Positions 8,475 to 16,467 of a stretch of 64,000 bases of DNA are shown here, piece after piece. A program made the position numbers and the translations under genes. The first letter of the stretch is position 1. Each line of letters starts with the position of its first letter. The notes under the pieces are model-generated. The model was not told the DNA's origin. It saw only the letters and a list, made by a program, of their open reading frames with translations, and did not search any database. This DNA is from Hyphomonas oceanitis SCH89 (GTDB lineage: Bacteria; Pseudomonadota; Alphaproteobacteria; Caulobacterales; Hyphomonadaceae), in assembly GCF_000685295.1 (NCBI RefSeq), contig NZ_ARYL01000005.1:62001-126000 (forward strand), read 5' to 3'.

Positions 8475-9501
8475 TCTGGCTCGCCTTTGCAAAGTCGCGC
8501 TCGAAGAATTCAAATACCAGCTTGCGGTCCACCGGTGGTGGTGCCGCCTGAAACAGCGCCGTGCGATAGGCCGAGGCCTCGCACTCGTCGCGCCCGATGA
8601 TCGCAAACTTGGACCGGCCAACACAGAACGCATCAGACGCCTTGGCCAGCGTGCGGATCGTGTCGCCATCCTCCATCTCGCCATAGACGTAGTGCTCCTG
8701 CCCGCTGAGCGGCCTGTCGAGCACGCGTGAACATCCGCCCGCTTCCAGCATCCACCAGCCCCGGCTCTCCCAGCCCTCCGAACCGCGCCGCGCAATCGCG
8801 CTCCAGATTCGGTTCTTGGTGCGGTTACAGACGGTAAAGCCCACGCCGCGGCCGCGCTCCTTGGCGACCTGCTCGAGGAAATCGATCAGGTCCGCCTCGG
8901 ACGTCGTCGCCGGGAGGCCGTTCTTCTTCAGGAATTCCGCAATTGCGGCACGCGTCTTGTGGCCGATATTGCCGTCGATCACACCAGACACGACACCCGC
9001 CTCTTCCAGCAGCCGCTGGATGCCCGCCGCGCGGGCTTTCTCGGCATCATAATTGTCGATCTCGGTGAACGGCGTCATCCAGCGCGTGCGCCGGGTGACC
9101 TCGACCGCCCGAAAGCCGCGCGCTTCGAGCCCCATGGCCGCACATTCCGGCGGGCTTTCCAGCGAGAAGCTACCCGTCGGGTCAACGCAAAGCTCGGTAT
9201 TGCCGCCCCATTCGCGCACGCCGCCACGATGGGCAGATGAAGTGCGCGCATAGACGAAATGGAATTTCGGCTCCAGCGGGCCGGGCAAAGCCAGCTTGCA
9301 GCTGCCGGGCTGAAGCTTGATCCAGCCTTCGACCGTGATGCCCTTGGCTTCCGGCCGACCGATCGCCGCCTCGATAATATAGCTGGTGCGATTGCACAGC
9401 GACCAGCCGTCATTGCTGTCCTGCGCAGCAGCCACCTGGCCGAAGCCTACAAAAGCGGCCAGCAGACCGAGGATTTTAAGAAACGAGCGTACCTGCGCCA
9501 T
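8464..9501 (-). CDS. Exported protein with two DUF1036 domains
   Basis: 345 residues from the Met at 9501, which opens a clear signal peptide (hydrophobic core GLLAAFVGF, cleavage near AAAQD). Two DUF1036-like halves are visible, each starting with a CNRT motif (GWSLCNRTS near residue 33 and FTVCNRTKN near residue 216). Each half also has Trp and Cys pairs that may form disulfides. Between them is a helical stretch resembling a peptidoglycan-binding type 1 fold ([15 protein letters not shown]). The function is unknown; a periplasmic cell-wall role is inference. It overlaps argB by 26 bases and the nucleotidase by 11. Confidence 0.87.
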   Translation of the reverse strand: MAQVRSFLKILGLLAAFVGFGQVAAAQDSNDGWSLCNRTSYIIEAAIGRPEAKGITVEGWIKLQPGSCKLALPGPLEPKFHFVYARTSSAHRGGVREWGGNTELCVDPTGSFSLESPPECAAMGLEARGFRAVEVTRRTRWMTPFTEIDNYDAEKARAAGIQRLLEEAGVVSGVIDGNIGHKTRAAIAEFLKKNGLPATTSEADLIDFLEQVAKERGRGVGFTVCNRTKNRIWSAIARRGSEGWESRGWWMLEAGGCSRVLDRPLSGQEHYVYGEMEDGDTIRTLAKASDAFCVGRSKFAIIGRDECEASAYRTALFQAAPPPVDRKLVFEFFERDFAKASQNDR

Positions 9502-10372
9502 GTTCTGTGAATAACTCCAGGAGGAGGGCATGCGGCGCACGCCCATCAAGTATCACAGCCGCCCCGACACCATGATTTACGGAATGCGCGGCAGTTTCAA
9601 GCTTGGGAATCATACCGCCTGCAGCTGTGCCGTCCGCGATCAGCCCCGGAATATCCGCCACGGGGATTTCCCGCATCAGTTTCTTGTCCTTGTCGAGCAC
9701 ACCGGCCACATCCGTCAGCAGCAGGAGACGGCTCGCGCCCAGCGCCGCCGCCAGCGCGCCAGCAGCGGTGTCAGCATTGATATTGTAGCGCGCGCCATCG
9801 GCGCCAACGCCCACCGGCGCCACGACCGGAATGAGGTTCGCATCGGCCCGCAGCATGGCCAGCAGCACGGTCGTGTCCACCGCGCTCGGCTCGCCGACAA
9901 AGCCAAGGTCCAGCACCTGCTCGATATGGCTGTCAGGATCTTTCGACGTCTTCGTTGCCTTTTCGGCGCGGATCAGATTGCCGTCAGAGCCCGACAGGCC
10001 AACGGCCTTGCCGCCCGCCTGGTTGATCGCCCGAACGATGGATTTGTTGATTGGCCCTGAGAGGACCATCTCGACAACTTCCATCGTCGCTTCATCGGTC
10101 ACCCGCAGTCCGCCTTTGAATTCGGACGTGATACCCAGCTTTTCCAGCAGGTTGCCGATCTGTGGCCCGCCGCCATGCACAACCACCGGATGGATGCCGA
10201 GCGCCTTCAGCAGCACGACATCGCGCGCAAACCCGGCAGAAAGCGCCGGATCAACCATGGCATGGCCACCATATTTCACCACGATGGTCTGTCCGGCATA
10301 GCGCTGGATATAGGGCAGGGCCTCGGACAGGGTCTTTGCCGTGAACTGGGCCTGGGAAGCGGTATCTGTCAT
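9476..10372 (-). CDS. argB: Acetylglutamate kinase ArgB
   Basis: Phosphorylates N-acetylglutamate in arginine synthesis. The amino-acid kinase landmarks are [18 protein letters not shown], the SGSDGNLI block and the [18 protein letters not shown] segment. The Met at 10372 gives 298 residues, the usual length; a Met at 10387 adds five residues and has its AAGG directly against the ATG, so it is less likely. It heads a minus-strand operon (argB, DUF1036, nucleotidase, dapD). Its expected upstream neighbour engB is 2.9 kb away, behind an opposite-strand acylase gene. Confidence 0.95.
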   Translation of the reverse strand: MTDTASQAQFTAKTLSEALPYIQRYAGQTIVVKYGGHAMVDPALSAGFARDVVLLKALGIHPVVVHGGGPQIGNLLEKLGITSEFKGGLRVTDEATMEVVEMVLSGPINKSIVRAINQAGGKAVGLSGSDGNLIRAEKATKTSKDPDSHIEQVLDLGFVGEPSAVDTTVLLAMLRADANLIPVVAPVGVGADGARYNINADTAAGALAAALGASRLLLLTDVAGVLDKDKKLMREIPVADIPGLIADGTAAGGMIPKLETAAHSVNHGVGAAVILDGRAPHALLLELFTEHGAGTLVS

Positions 10373-10519
10373 TGCGCGGCGCGCCATCCTTCATCGTGTA
10401 ACACTTGCGCCAGCCTCATAAGGCGCTTTTCGGCCCGGCGAAACCCTCGCATTCCGCACGCGACATCCGTGCGCCAAGCCGCTAGGCTCCGGCAAAAGAC
10501 AAATCAGGCGGGGAAATTC

Positions 10520-12679
10520 ATGATGAAACGCATTCTGGCGGGCGTTGCAGCGCTCCTTGTTATCCTCCTGATCGGTGCCGGAATCTTCCTGTGGGACCCG
10601 CTGCCCGCCAACCCGTCCGCCGCCGAGCTGTCCGCTGCTGCCGCAGATTATGACGCCGAGGTGATCCGCGACGAATTCGGCGTACCGCATGTGCATGGCG
10701 CGCGCGACGCGGATGCCGCCTTTGGCCTCGCCTATGCCCATGCCGAGGATGATTACGAGACGATCCAGGAAACCGTTGCCGCCGGGCGCGGCATGCTTGC
10801 CCATTATCGCGGCCAGGATGCCGCCCCGGTCGACTATCTCGTTGCCCTGCTTGGTGTCTGGGATACGGTGGCCCTGCGCTACGAGACGGACGTGCCGGAA
10901 GATGTGAAAGCCATGGCCGAGGCCTATGCGGCCGGCCTCAACCTCTATGCCGCGGAAAACCCCAAGGCGACCTGGCGTGGCCTTGCCCCATTCACCGCAG
11001 AGGATGTCGTCGCAGGCTTCATTTTCAAGACGCCCTTCTTCTACGGGCTTGATGACACGTTCATGGGGCTCTTCGGAAATGACTATACCCAGACCATTGC
11101 GCTCGACCCCGCCGAAGGCCGCAAGGCTTTCCTGATCGGGCCGAAGACCATGGCGGAGCGCGGCTCCAATGGCATCGCCGTCTCAGGCCGCCGTGCGGGC
11201 GATGACGTCACACGGCTGATGATCAATTCCCACCAGCCACTGACCGGCCCTGTCGCCTGGTACGAAGCCCAGCTCACCTCCGATGAAGGCCTCGACATCA
11301 CCGGCGGCCTCTTCCCCGGCACACCGGTTATCCTGCACGGCTTCACGCCCGATCTCGGCTGGGCCAATACGGTCAGCGCACAGGATCTGGTCGACACCTA
11401 TGTCCTCACCGTCAACCCGGACAATCCGCACCAGTACAAGCTCGACGGCGAATGGGTGGACTTTACCGAAGCGACCGTCACGCTGCACGTCAAACTGTTC
11501 GGCCCATTTGCCCTCAAGGTGAAGCGCCCCGTGAAGCGCTCCGCGCAAGGCCCCGTCATCGAGGCCAAGCACGGCACTTATGCCGTGCGCTATGCCGGCA
11601 TGGGCGAGATCCGCCAGCTCGAGCAATATTACCGCCTCAACAAGGCCGGGGACATGGACGGCTTCATGTCCGCCATGTCGCTCAACGCCCTGCCCAGCAT
11701 CAACTACATCTATGCGGATAAAGACGCGAACGTCGCCTTCATCCACAATGCGCAATACCCCGCCCGCAATGATGCCTGGGACTGGTCAGGCGACATGCCG
11801 GGCGACAGGTCAGACCTCATCTGGCAGGGCTATCGCCCGTGGGATGACGTGCCGAAACTGGTCAATCCCGTCTCTGGCCTCGTCTTCAATTCCAACAACA
11901 CGCCCTATAGCGCGACCGATGGCCCGGATAATCTGAGGCAAGAGGATTTTCCCCAGTCCATGGGCCTGCAGTTGAACCAGACCAACCGCGCCCAGCGCAT
12001 GATGGAACTGACCGACGGCAAGAGCCCGATCAATGAACCGGACCTCCTCGCCATCAAGTTCGACACGGTCTATTCCGCCAAGTCCGAAGCCGCCGACCTG
12101 ATCGCGAAAGTCATTGCCATCGACTGGAGCCAGGAGCCGGAAATGGACGCGGCTGCCAAGCGCCTTGCCGCGTGGGACATGAACATGAATGCCGAGAGCC
12201 GCTATGCCGCCCTCGGCGGCCTCACCGTGCTGCGCGAGATTACTGCCAAATACACCCACCAGCCCGCACCCAAGCCTGAAACGGCCTTCCGTGAGGCCGT
12301 TGAATGGTTGATGGTCCACCATGGACGCGTCGATCCTGAATGGGGCGAAGTGAACCGGCTCGCCCATGGCGATGTCAGCCTGCCGATCAGCGGCGGTCCG
12401 GACACCCTGCGCGCCGTCTATCCCGATGCCATGCGCGATGATGGCACGCTGCACATGACCGCCGGTGACACATGGATCGCCCTTGTTGAATGGGACCGCC
12501 AGGGCCGCCAGACCGCCCGCGTCATCAGCCCCTATGGCAGCGCCATCAAGGACACTTCATCGCCCCACTATACCGACCAGGCTGCCCTCTTCGCCGCCGA
12601 AGAATGGCGCAAGGCCCACCTCACGCACGAAGACGTGGTGGCAAACGCCACGCGGACATACCATCCGGGCAAGGATTAG
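10520..12679 (+). CDS. Penicillin acylase family, likely acyl-homoserine-lactone acylase type
   Basis: 719 residues. It begins with a hydrophobic signal or anchor (about residues 4-25) and continues as a pro-enzyme of the N-terminal nucleophile hydrolases. The self-cleavage site is visible at ERG-SNGIAVSG, making Ser216 the expected N-terminal nucleophile of the beta chain. It is followed by INSHQP and HGFTPDLGWANT, as in PvdQ/QuiP-type AHL acylases. Substrate preference cannot be decided; lactone signals or other acyl amides are both possible. It is on the strand opposite to its neighbours and splits argB from engB. Confidence 0.9.
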   Translation: MMKRILAGVAALLVILLIGAGIFLWDPLPANPSAAELSAAAADYDAEVIRDEFGVPHVHGARDADAAFGLAYAHAEDDYETIQETVAAGRGMLAHYRGQDAAPVDYLVALLGVWDTVALRYETDVPEDVKAMAEAYAAGLNLYAAENPKATWRGLAPFTAEDVVAGFIFKTPFFYGLDDTFMGLFGNDYTQTIALDPAEGRKAFLIGPKTMAERGSNGIAVSGRRAGDDVTRLMINSHQPLTGPVAWYEAQLTSDEGLDITGGLFPGTPVILHGFTPDLGWANTVSAQDLVDTYVLTVNPDNPHQYKLDGEWVDFTEATVTLHVKLFGPFALKVKRPVKRSAQGPVIEAKHGTYAVRYAGMGEIRQLEQYYRLNKAGDMDGFMSAMSLNALPSINYIYADKDANVAFIHNAQYPARNDAWDWSGDMPGDRSDLIWQGYRPWDDVPKLVNPVSGLVFNSNNTPYSATDGPDNLRQEDFPQSMGLQLNQTNRAQRMMELTDGKSPINEPDLLAIKFDTVYSAKSEAADLIAKVIAIDWSQEPEMDAAAKRLAAWDMNMNAESRYAALGGLTVLREITAKYTHQPAPKPETAFREAVEWLMVHHGRVDPEWGEVNRLAHGDVSLPISGGPDTLRAVYPDAMRDDGTLHMTAGDTWIALVEWDRQGRQTARVISPYGSAIKDTSSPHYTDQAALFAAEEWRKAHLTHEDVVANATRTYHPGKD

Positions 12680-12692
12680 CCCTTAACCACAA

Positions 12693-12715
12693 CCCCTCTC
12701 CCTCTGGGAGAGGGG
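12693..12715. repeat. Hairpin repeat after the acylase gene
   Basis: Arms CCCCTCTCCC and GGGAGAGGGG are separated by TCT, a perfect 10-base stem. It starts 14 bases after the acylase stop and could act as its terminator. A second short inverted sequence (CGCCCAACGGGCG) follows within 20 bases. Such CT-rich palindromes are commonly dispersed in proteobacterial genomes; copy number here is unknown. Confidence 0.65.
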
Positions 12716-12774
12716 GGACCCGCGCCCAACGGGCGTGAGAGGTGAGGGCCACTTATCCAACCCCAATCGACCCC

Positions 12775-12789
12775 GGCGTATAATACGCC
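12775..12789 (+). promoter_or_regulatory. Palindromic TATAAT promoter just before a small gene
   Basis: GGCGTAT-A-ATACGCC is a 15-base palindrome that contains a perfect TATAAT at 12779-12784. The ATG of the next gene starts exactly 8 bases after the last T, so a transcript starting at the usual distance would begin at or next to the A of ATG. No good -35 box is visible 16-18 bases upstream, which limits confidence. Confidence 0.45.
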
Positions 12790-12791
12790 CG

Positions 12792-13196
12792 ATGTCGGAC
12801 TTCAGCCTCTTCCGCCCCATGCAGGGCCTGCCATGGTACCTCGTACCGATCTGGCCGCTGATCTTCCTGCGCATCCAGCGCCTGCGCGCATGGCTCAAGG
12901 CCAATGGCGGCCCCGGTTCGCAAATGCTCTGGGCCGTCACCAATCATGGCCGCGTGGATGTGGTTTTCCTCTCGGACGACCTATCCGTGCATCCTTCGTG
13001 CATTTTCCGTGCACCGGTATCCGATCGGCTCACCCGCGCGCTCGCAGGGGAAGACCTGCTTTCTCCTCCCATCCCGCTTTCCCAGCGCACGCTGGGATCC
13101 AGTCCAGCAGGCACAGCTCCTTGCGGCTCTGGGCCCCAGCTTTCGCTGGGGATATGGCTCTTTGTGGAGAAACTGGGCCCAATCCCGGACACCTGA
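12792..13196 (+). CDS. Small hypothetical protein with repeat-derived tail, possibly truncated
   Basis: Open for 134 residues. The first 65 or so look like a genuine protein: MSDFSLFRPMQGLPW, a hydrophobic Trp/Pro-rich segment (about residues 12-28) and a basic WLKANGGPG region ending at VVFLSDDLS. From about residue 90 the frame runs through a hairpin repeat (13080-13151), so the tail is probably not conserved and the original gene may have been cut off. There is no Shine-Dalgarno; a TATAAT sits directly upstream. Family not recognised. Confidence 0.5.
   Translation: MSDFSLFRPMQGLPWYLVPIWPLIFLRIQRLRAWLKANGGPGSQMLWAVTNHGRVDVVFLSDDLSVHPSCIFRAPVSDRLTRALAGEDLLSPPIPLSQRTLGSSPAGTAPCGSGPQLSLGIWLFVEKLGPIPDT
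13080..13151. repeat. Pair of hairpin repeats inside a small gene
   Basis: Two stem-loops close together: TCCCAGC-GCAC-GCTGGGA at 13080-13097 and CCCCAGC-TTTC-GCTGGGG at 13134-13151. The second has the same design as the hairpin at 38256 (CCCCGGC-TTTC-GCCGGGG): a 7-base stem closed by a TTTC loop. The bases between (GATCCAGT and so on) fit a dispersed alphaproteobacterial repeat unit. They sit just before the 3' end of engB. Confidence 0.65.
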
Positions 13197-13260
13197 CCCG
13201 GAATCCCAATCTCAAAAACAGGAAACACACCCCCAAGCGCCTTCACAGGCGTCGCTGGCG

Positions 13261-13899
13261 TTACAGCATCGCAATCTCGGCGCGCAGCTCGGGGATGCCC
13301 CAGCCCTTTTCGGACGAGGTCATCATCACGAACGGGTGGGCCGCGCCATGCTTCTTCAGCTTGGTCTCGATATCCGTCACCAGTTTGTCGACTTCGCCCT
13401 TGTTGAGCTTGTCCACCTTGGTCAGCAGGATCTGGTAGGTCACCGCTGACCCGTCCAGCATCGCCATGACTTCTTCGTCCGTGTCCATCAGGCCGCGGCG
13501 GGCATCAACCAGCAGGAACACCCGGCGCAGGCTTGGCCGCCCGCGCAGGTAAGATCGCGTCAGCTTCATCCAGGCTTCAGCCTGCGTGCGGCTGACCTTG
13601 GCATAGCCAAAGCCCGGAAGGTCGACGAGATAGAGCTGGTCTTCGCCGACGGTGAAATAGTTGAGTTCGCGCGTCCGGCCGGGCTCGGCCGAAGAGCGGG
13701 CCAGCTTGTTACGGCCGGTCAGCGCGTTGATCAGGCTCGACTTGCCGACATTGGAGCGACCCGCAAAGCAGACTTCCGTGCGGTCAGCCGGTGGCAGACC
13801 TTTAAGGTCGACCACGCCCATGACGAATTCGACAGGGCCAGCGAACAGGAGCCGCCCGGTTTCGATCTGGTCTTCACTCGGGACGGGGCGGGAATCCAT
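13261..13899 (-). CDS. engB: Ribosome biogenesis GTPase EngB (YsxC/YihA)
   Basis: A 212-residue GTPase needed for large-subunit ribosome assembly. G1 is GRSNVGKSS (residues 47-55), G3 is DLPGFGYA, G4 is TKVDKL and a G5-like SSEKGWG closes the domain. It begins 3 bases after yidC ends, so both are probably on the rpmH transcript. In many alphaproteobacteria argB follows directly; here it does not. Confidence 0.95.
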   Translation of the reverse strand: MDSRPVPSEDQIETGRLLFAGPVEFVMGVVDLKGLPPADRTEVCFAGRSNVGKSSLINALTGRNKLARSSAEPGRTRELNYFTVGEDQLYLVDLPGFGYAKVSRTQAEAWMKLTRSYLRGRPSLRRVFLLVDARRGLMDTDEEVMAMLDGSAVTYQILLTKVDKLNKGEVDKLVTDIETKLKKHGAAHPFVMMTSSEKGWGIPELRAEIAML

Positions 13900-13902
13900 G
13901 GC

Positions 13903-15732
13903 TCAACCCGCCGGTTTCTTCTCGCGGCCAAGCCAGCGCGAGATTGTCTTGCCGAGCTCGGTATCGACCCCGTTGCGGCGCATGATGAAATACTGCTGCG
14001 CAAAGGACAGCGTATTGCTCCACACCCAGTAGAGGACGAGGCCGGCCGCAAAGCTGCCGAACACGAACATGAACACGATCGGCATCGCCTGGATAACCAT
14101 TTTCTGTGTCTTGTCCGTCGGCGCAGGATTGAGGCTCTGCAGCATTGCCATCGTCGCCCCGTAAAGCAGCGGCAGGATACCGATGCCGATAATCATGCCG
14201 ATCACCGGGATCGCCTTGATGTCGGATGCCGCCCAGGGCAGCAGGCCGAACAGGTTGCCAATGGCCGTCGGGTCGGGCGCCGAAAGGTCCTTCAGGAACA
14301 GGAACGGCGTGTGGCGCATTTCCAGTGTCACATAGAGCGTCTTGTAGAGCGCGTAAAAGATCGGGATCGTCACAACGAGCGGCAGGCAGCCGCCGATCGG
14401 GTTGGCGCCTTCCTGCTTGTAGAGCTTCATGATCTCCTGCTGCTTGCGCTGCGGATCGGCGGCAAAGCGCTCGCTGATCTCCTTCATCGGGTCCTGCAGC
14501 TTCTTCATCTTGGCCATGGACTTGTAGCTCTGGTTGAACAGCGGCACGAGCGGCAGCTTCACGAGCACCGTGAAGGCCAGGATCGCCCAGCCGAACGAGC
14601 CGAGCACGCCCGCCAGATATTCCAGCACATAGAAGAAAGGCTTGGTCAGGAAGAACGCCCAGCCCCAGTCGATGGCATCGACCATGCGCGGGATGCCTTC
14701 CTTGTTCTGATAGTCCTGCAGAACCTGGAAGCGCTTGGCGCCGGCAAAGATGCGGTTCTGGACGGTCTGGCTGGCGCCCGGCGCCAGCGTGATCGCGTCG
14801 CTTTCGGTGCGCACTTCCAGCGGGCCGCCGGTGGCGATCGCCTTTTTGTTGAGGCTCGCATCGAACGCGCGGTCCTGCTGGGGCACAAGCGCGCCCATCC
14901 AGTATTTGTCGGTCAGGCCCCACCAGCCGCCTTCGCTGGACGGGAAGGTGCCTTCGGCGGTCTCGCCGTCGATCTTCTTCAGTTCCAGCAGCGGCTTGTA
15001 TTTCTTCATCCGCAATTCGCCATCCACCACGCCCATCAGGCCCTGGTGGGCAAGACCGCTGGCCGTGGCCGAACCGGGATCTGTGACTTCAAGGAAGTCC
15101 TTATAGGCGCCGTGGCGCTCGACCGAGCCGATGGCGCGGACAATGCGTTCGCCGGAGCCTGTGTTTGTCAGGGTGTCCTCGAAAGAGAACATATAGTCCT
15201 TGTCGACCGAAATCGTCCGCTCGATCGTCAGGCCGTCCGTTTCAAGCCGCAGCGTGATTGGCGTCGCCGGGGTCAGCTCACGACCGCCAACCTGTACCCA
15301 GGGCGAGTTACGACCGGCGACCAGCGCCTTGCCATCCGCCCAGTAATAGGTGGCGAAATAGCCATACTCAGCCGATTCCGGACGGAACAGGCGCACTTCC
15401 TGGGTCTTCTCGACCGTCAAATAGTGCTTGCGCAGGCTGAGATCGTCGATGCGCGAACCGGCGAGGCGGATCGATCCGTCGACCGAATCGGCCTCGAACT
15501 TCACGCGGCCAGGGCCGGAAATGGCTTCATCGACCGTCTTGGTCGCGGCGATAGCCGGCACATTGCTCAGCTCGCTGGCGGTCACGCCCGGCGTTTCCTC
15601 GGCCTTGATCGCGGCCTGCTGGGCCTCAAAGCGCTTCTGGGCCGGCTCCATGAAGACCTTCTGGTACCCGAAAACGAAGGCCACCATCAGTGCCATCGCG
15701 ATCAGGAAATTGCGCTGATCTTGCTTTTCCAT
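13903..15732 (-). CDS. yidC: Membrane protein insertase YidC
   Basis: 609 residues, the size of a Gram-negative YidC. There is an N-terminal membrane anchor (FLIAMALMVAFVFGYQKVF), a large periplasmic beta domain (roughly residues 60-350) and a C-terminal bundle of about five membrane segments. The bundle includes GWAILAFTVLVKLPLVPL and a GGCLPLVVTIPIFYALY block. It inserts and folds inner-membrane proteins with or without SecYEG. It follows rnpA by 54 bases; that gap is too short for yidD, which often sits here. Confidence 0.97.
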   Translation of the reverse strand: MEKQDQRNFLIAMALMVAFVFGYQKVFMEPAQKRFEAQQAAIKAEETPGVTASELSNVPAIAATKTVDEAISGPGRVKFEADSVDGSIRLAGSRIDDLSLRKHYLTVEKTQEVRLFRPESAEYGYFATYYWADGKALVAGRNSPWVQVGGRELTPATPITLRLETDGLTIERTISVDKDYMFSFEDTLTNTGSGERIVRAIGSVERHGAYKDFLEVTDPGSATASGLAHQGLMGVVDGELRMKKYKPLLELKKIDGETAEGTFPSSEGGWWGLTDKYWMGALVPQQDRAFDASLNKKAIATGGPLEVRTESDAITLAPGASQTVQNRIFAGAKRFQVLQDYQNKEGIPRMVDAIDWGWAFFLTKPFFYVLEYLAGVLGSFGWAILAFTVLVKLPLVPLFNQSYKSMAKMKKLQDPMKEISERFAADPQRKQQEIMKLYKQEGANPIGGCLPLVVTIPIFYALYKTLYVTLEMRHTPFLFLKDLSAPDPTAIGNLFGLLPWAASDIKAIPVIGMIIGIGILPLLYGATMAMLQSLNPAPTDKTQKMVIQAMPIVFMFVFGSFAAGLVLYWVWSNTLSFAQQYFIMRRNGVDTELGKTISRWLGREKKPAG

Positions 15733-15786
15733 GGAATTTTGCCCCGGAGGTTTATGGGCGCCAACTCGCAGATCGAGGCGGCACGG

Positions 15787-16155
15787 TCAATCAGCGGCGA
15801 GGCTTATCAGCGCGCTTTCCATATCGTCAAGCAAACGCGTCCAGCCAATGTCAGCGGTCGCATCCCGCGCAATGAAGACATAGTCGGTTCCGGGCTTGCC
15901 AAACCGGGGCAGAAGAAGACGCGCGGCCTCACGCAAACGGCGCTTTGCGCGGTTGCGGACAACCGAATTGCCGACCTTCTTTGTCGCCGTGAACCCTTCA
16001 CCCATATGCGTGCCGGGGGTCTCGCCGGTCCGCTGTCTCGCCTGTACCACAACGGATTTGCGCCGTTCGGCCTTGCCGCTGCGCACAAACAAGAATTGAG
16101 GCCGCTTCGCCAGGCGAACGACCTCAATCGGAATGTCTTGATTGTCCTGCGGCAT
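15787..16155 (-). CDS. rnpA: Ribonuclease P protein component RnpA
   Basis: 122 residues from the Met at 16155 (MPQDNQDIPIEVVRL). The frame stays open further upstream, but those codons overlap rpmH in another frame and are not expected to be translated. The RNase P signature is clear: a KKVGNSVVRNRAKRRLREA block that binds the RNA subunit, with FLFVRSGK and YVFIARDATA strands. It helps the RNA subunit mature tRNA 5' ends. It follows rpmH by 44 bases. Confidence 0.95.
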   Translation of the reverse strand: MPQDNQDIPIEVVRLAKRPQFLFVRSGKAERRKSVVVQARQRTGETPGTHMGEGFTATKKVGNSVVRNRAKRRLREAARLLLPRFGKPGTDYVFIARDATADIGWTRLLDDMESALISLAAD

Positions 16156-16199
16156 GGGCAGCTCCCGGCCTTTCAGGCAGCGGGAAGGTCGTGTCTCGC

Positions 16200-16334
16200 C
16201 TAGGCGGACAGTTCCTTGCGGCCTTTTGCCCGACGGCGTGCCAGAACCTTGCGGCCGTTTTTGGTGGCCATGCGAAGGCGGAAACCATGGGTACGCTTGC
16301 GGCGCAGGTTGCTCGGCTGGAATGTACGTTTCAT
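16200..16334 (-). CDS. rpmH: 50S ribosomal protein L34
   Basis: Translating the minus strand from the Met at 16334 gives 44 residues starting [18 protein letters not shown] and ending GRKELSA, a standard L34. It is very basic and heads the rpmH-rnpA-yidC-engB operon. Its promoter is visible about 45 bases upstream. Confidence 0.97.
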   Translation of the reverse strand: MKRTFQPSNLRRKRTHGFRLRMATKNGRKVLARRRAKGRKELSA

Positions 16335-16372
16335 GGGTCTGCTCTAAGGCTGATGTGTCTCGGAAAGAGGGG

Positions 16373-16401
16373 CCAATACAGGCCACAGACACGAAGGTCA
16401 A
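16373..16401 (-). promoter_or_regulatory. Sigma-70-like promoter of rpmH
   Basis: Read on the minus strand: TTGACC (16396-16401), a 17-base spacer and TATTGG (16373-16378). The predicted transcript starts near 16366 and gives a leader of about 32 bases before rpmH. Confidence 0.65.
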
Positions 16402-16467
16402 GGCAGCCGGGCAGTATCCGGGGTAATTTCTGCGCATCGGACGTGGCGCATCTAACCCTTCCGCGCC

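Noticed and set aside
14311-16203. A 630-codon open frame on the plus strand
   Set aside because: It lies antisense to yidC and rnpA, which have clear family motifs. Its translation is Arg/Ala/His-rich with no recognisable domain, as is common for shadow frames in high-GC DNA.
16156-16437. An N-terminal extension of RnpA
   Set aside because: The upstream codons lie over rpmH in another frame and the family length is met from the Met at 16155.
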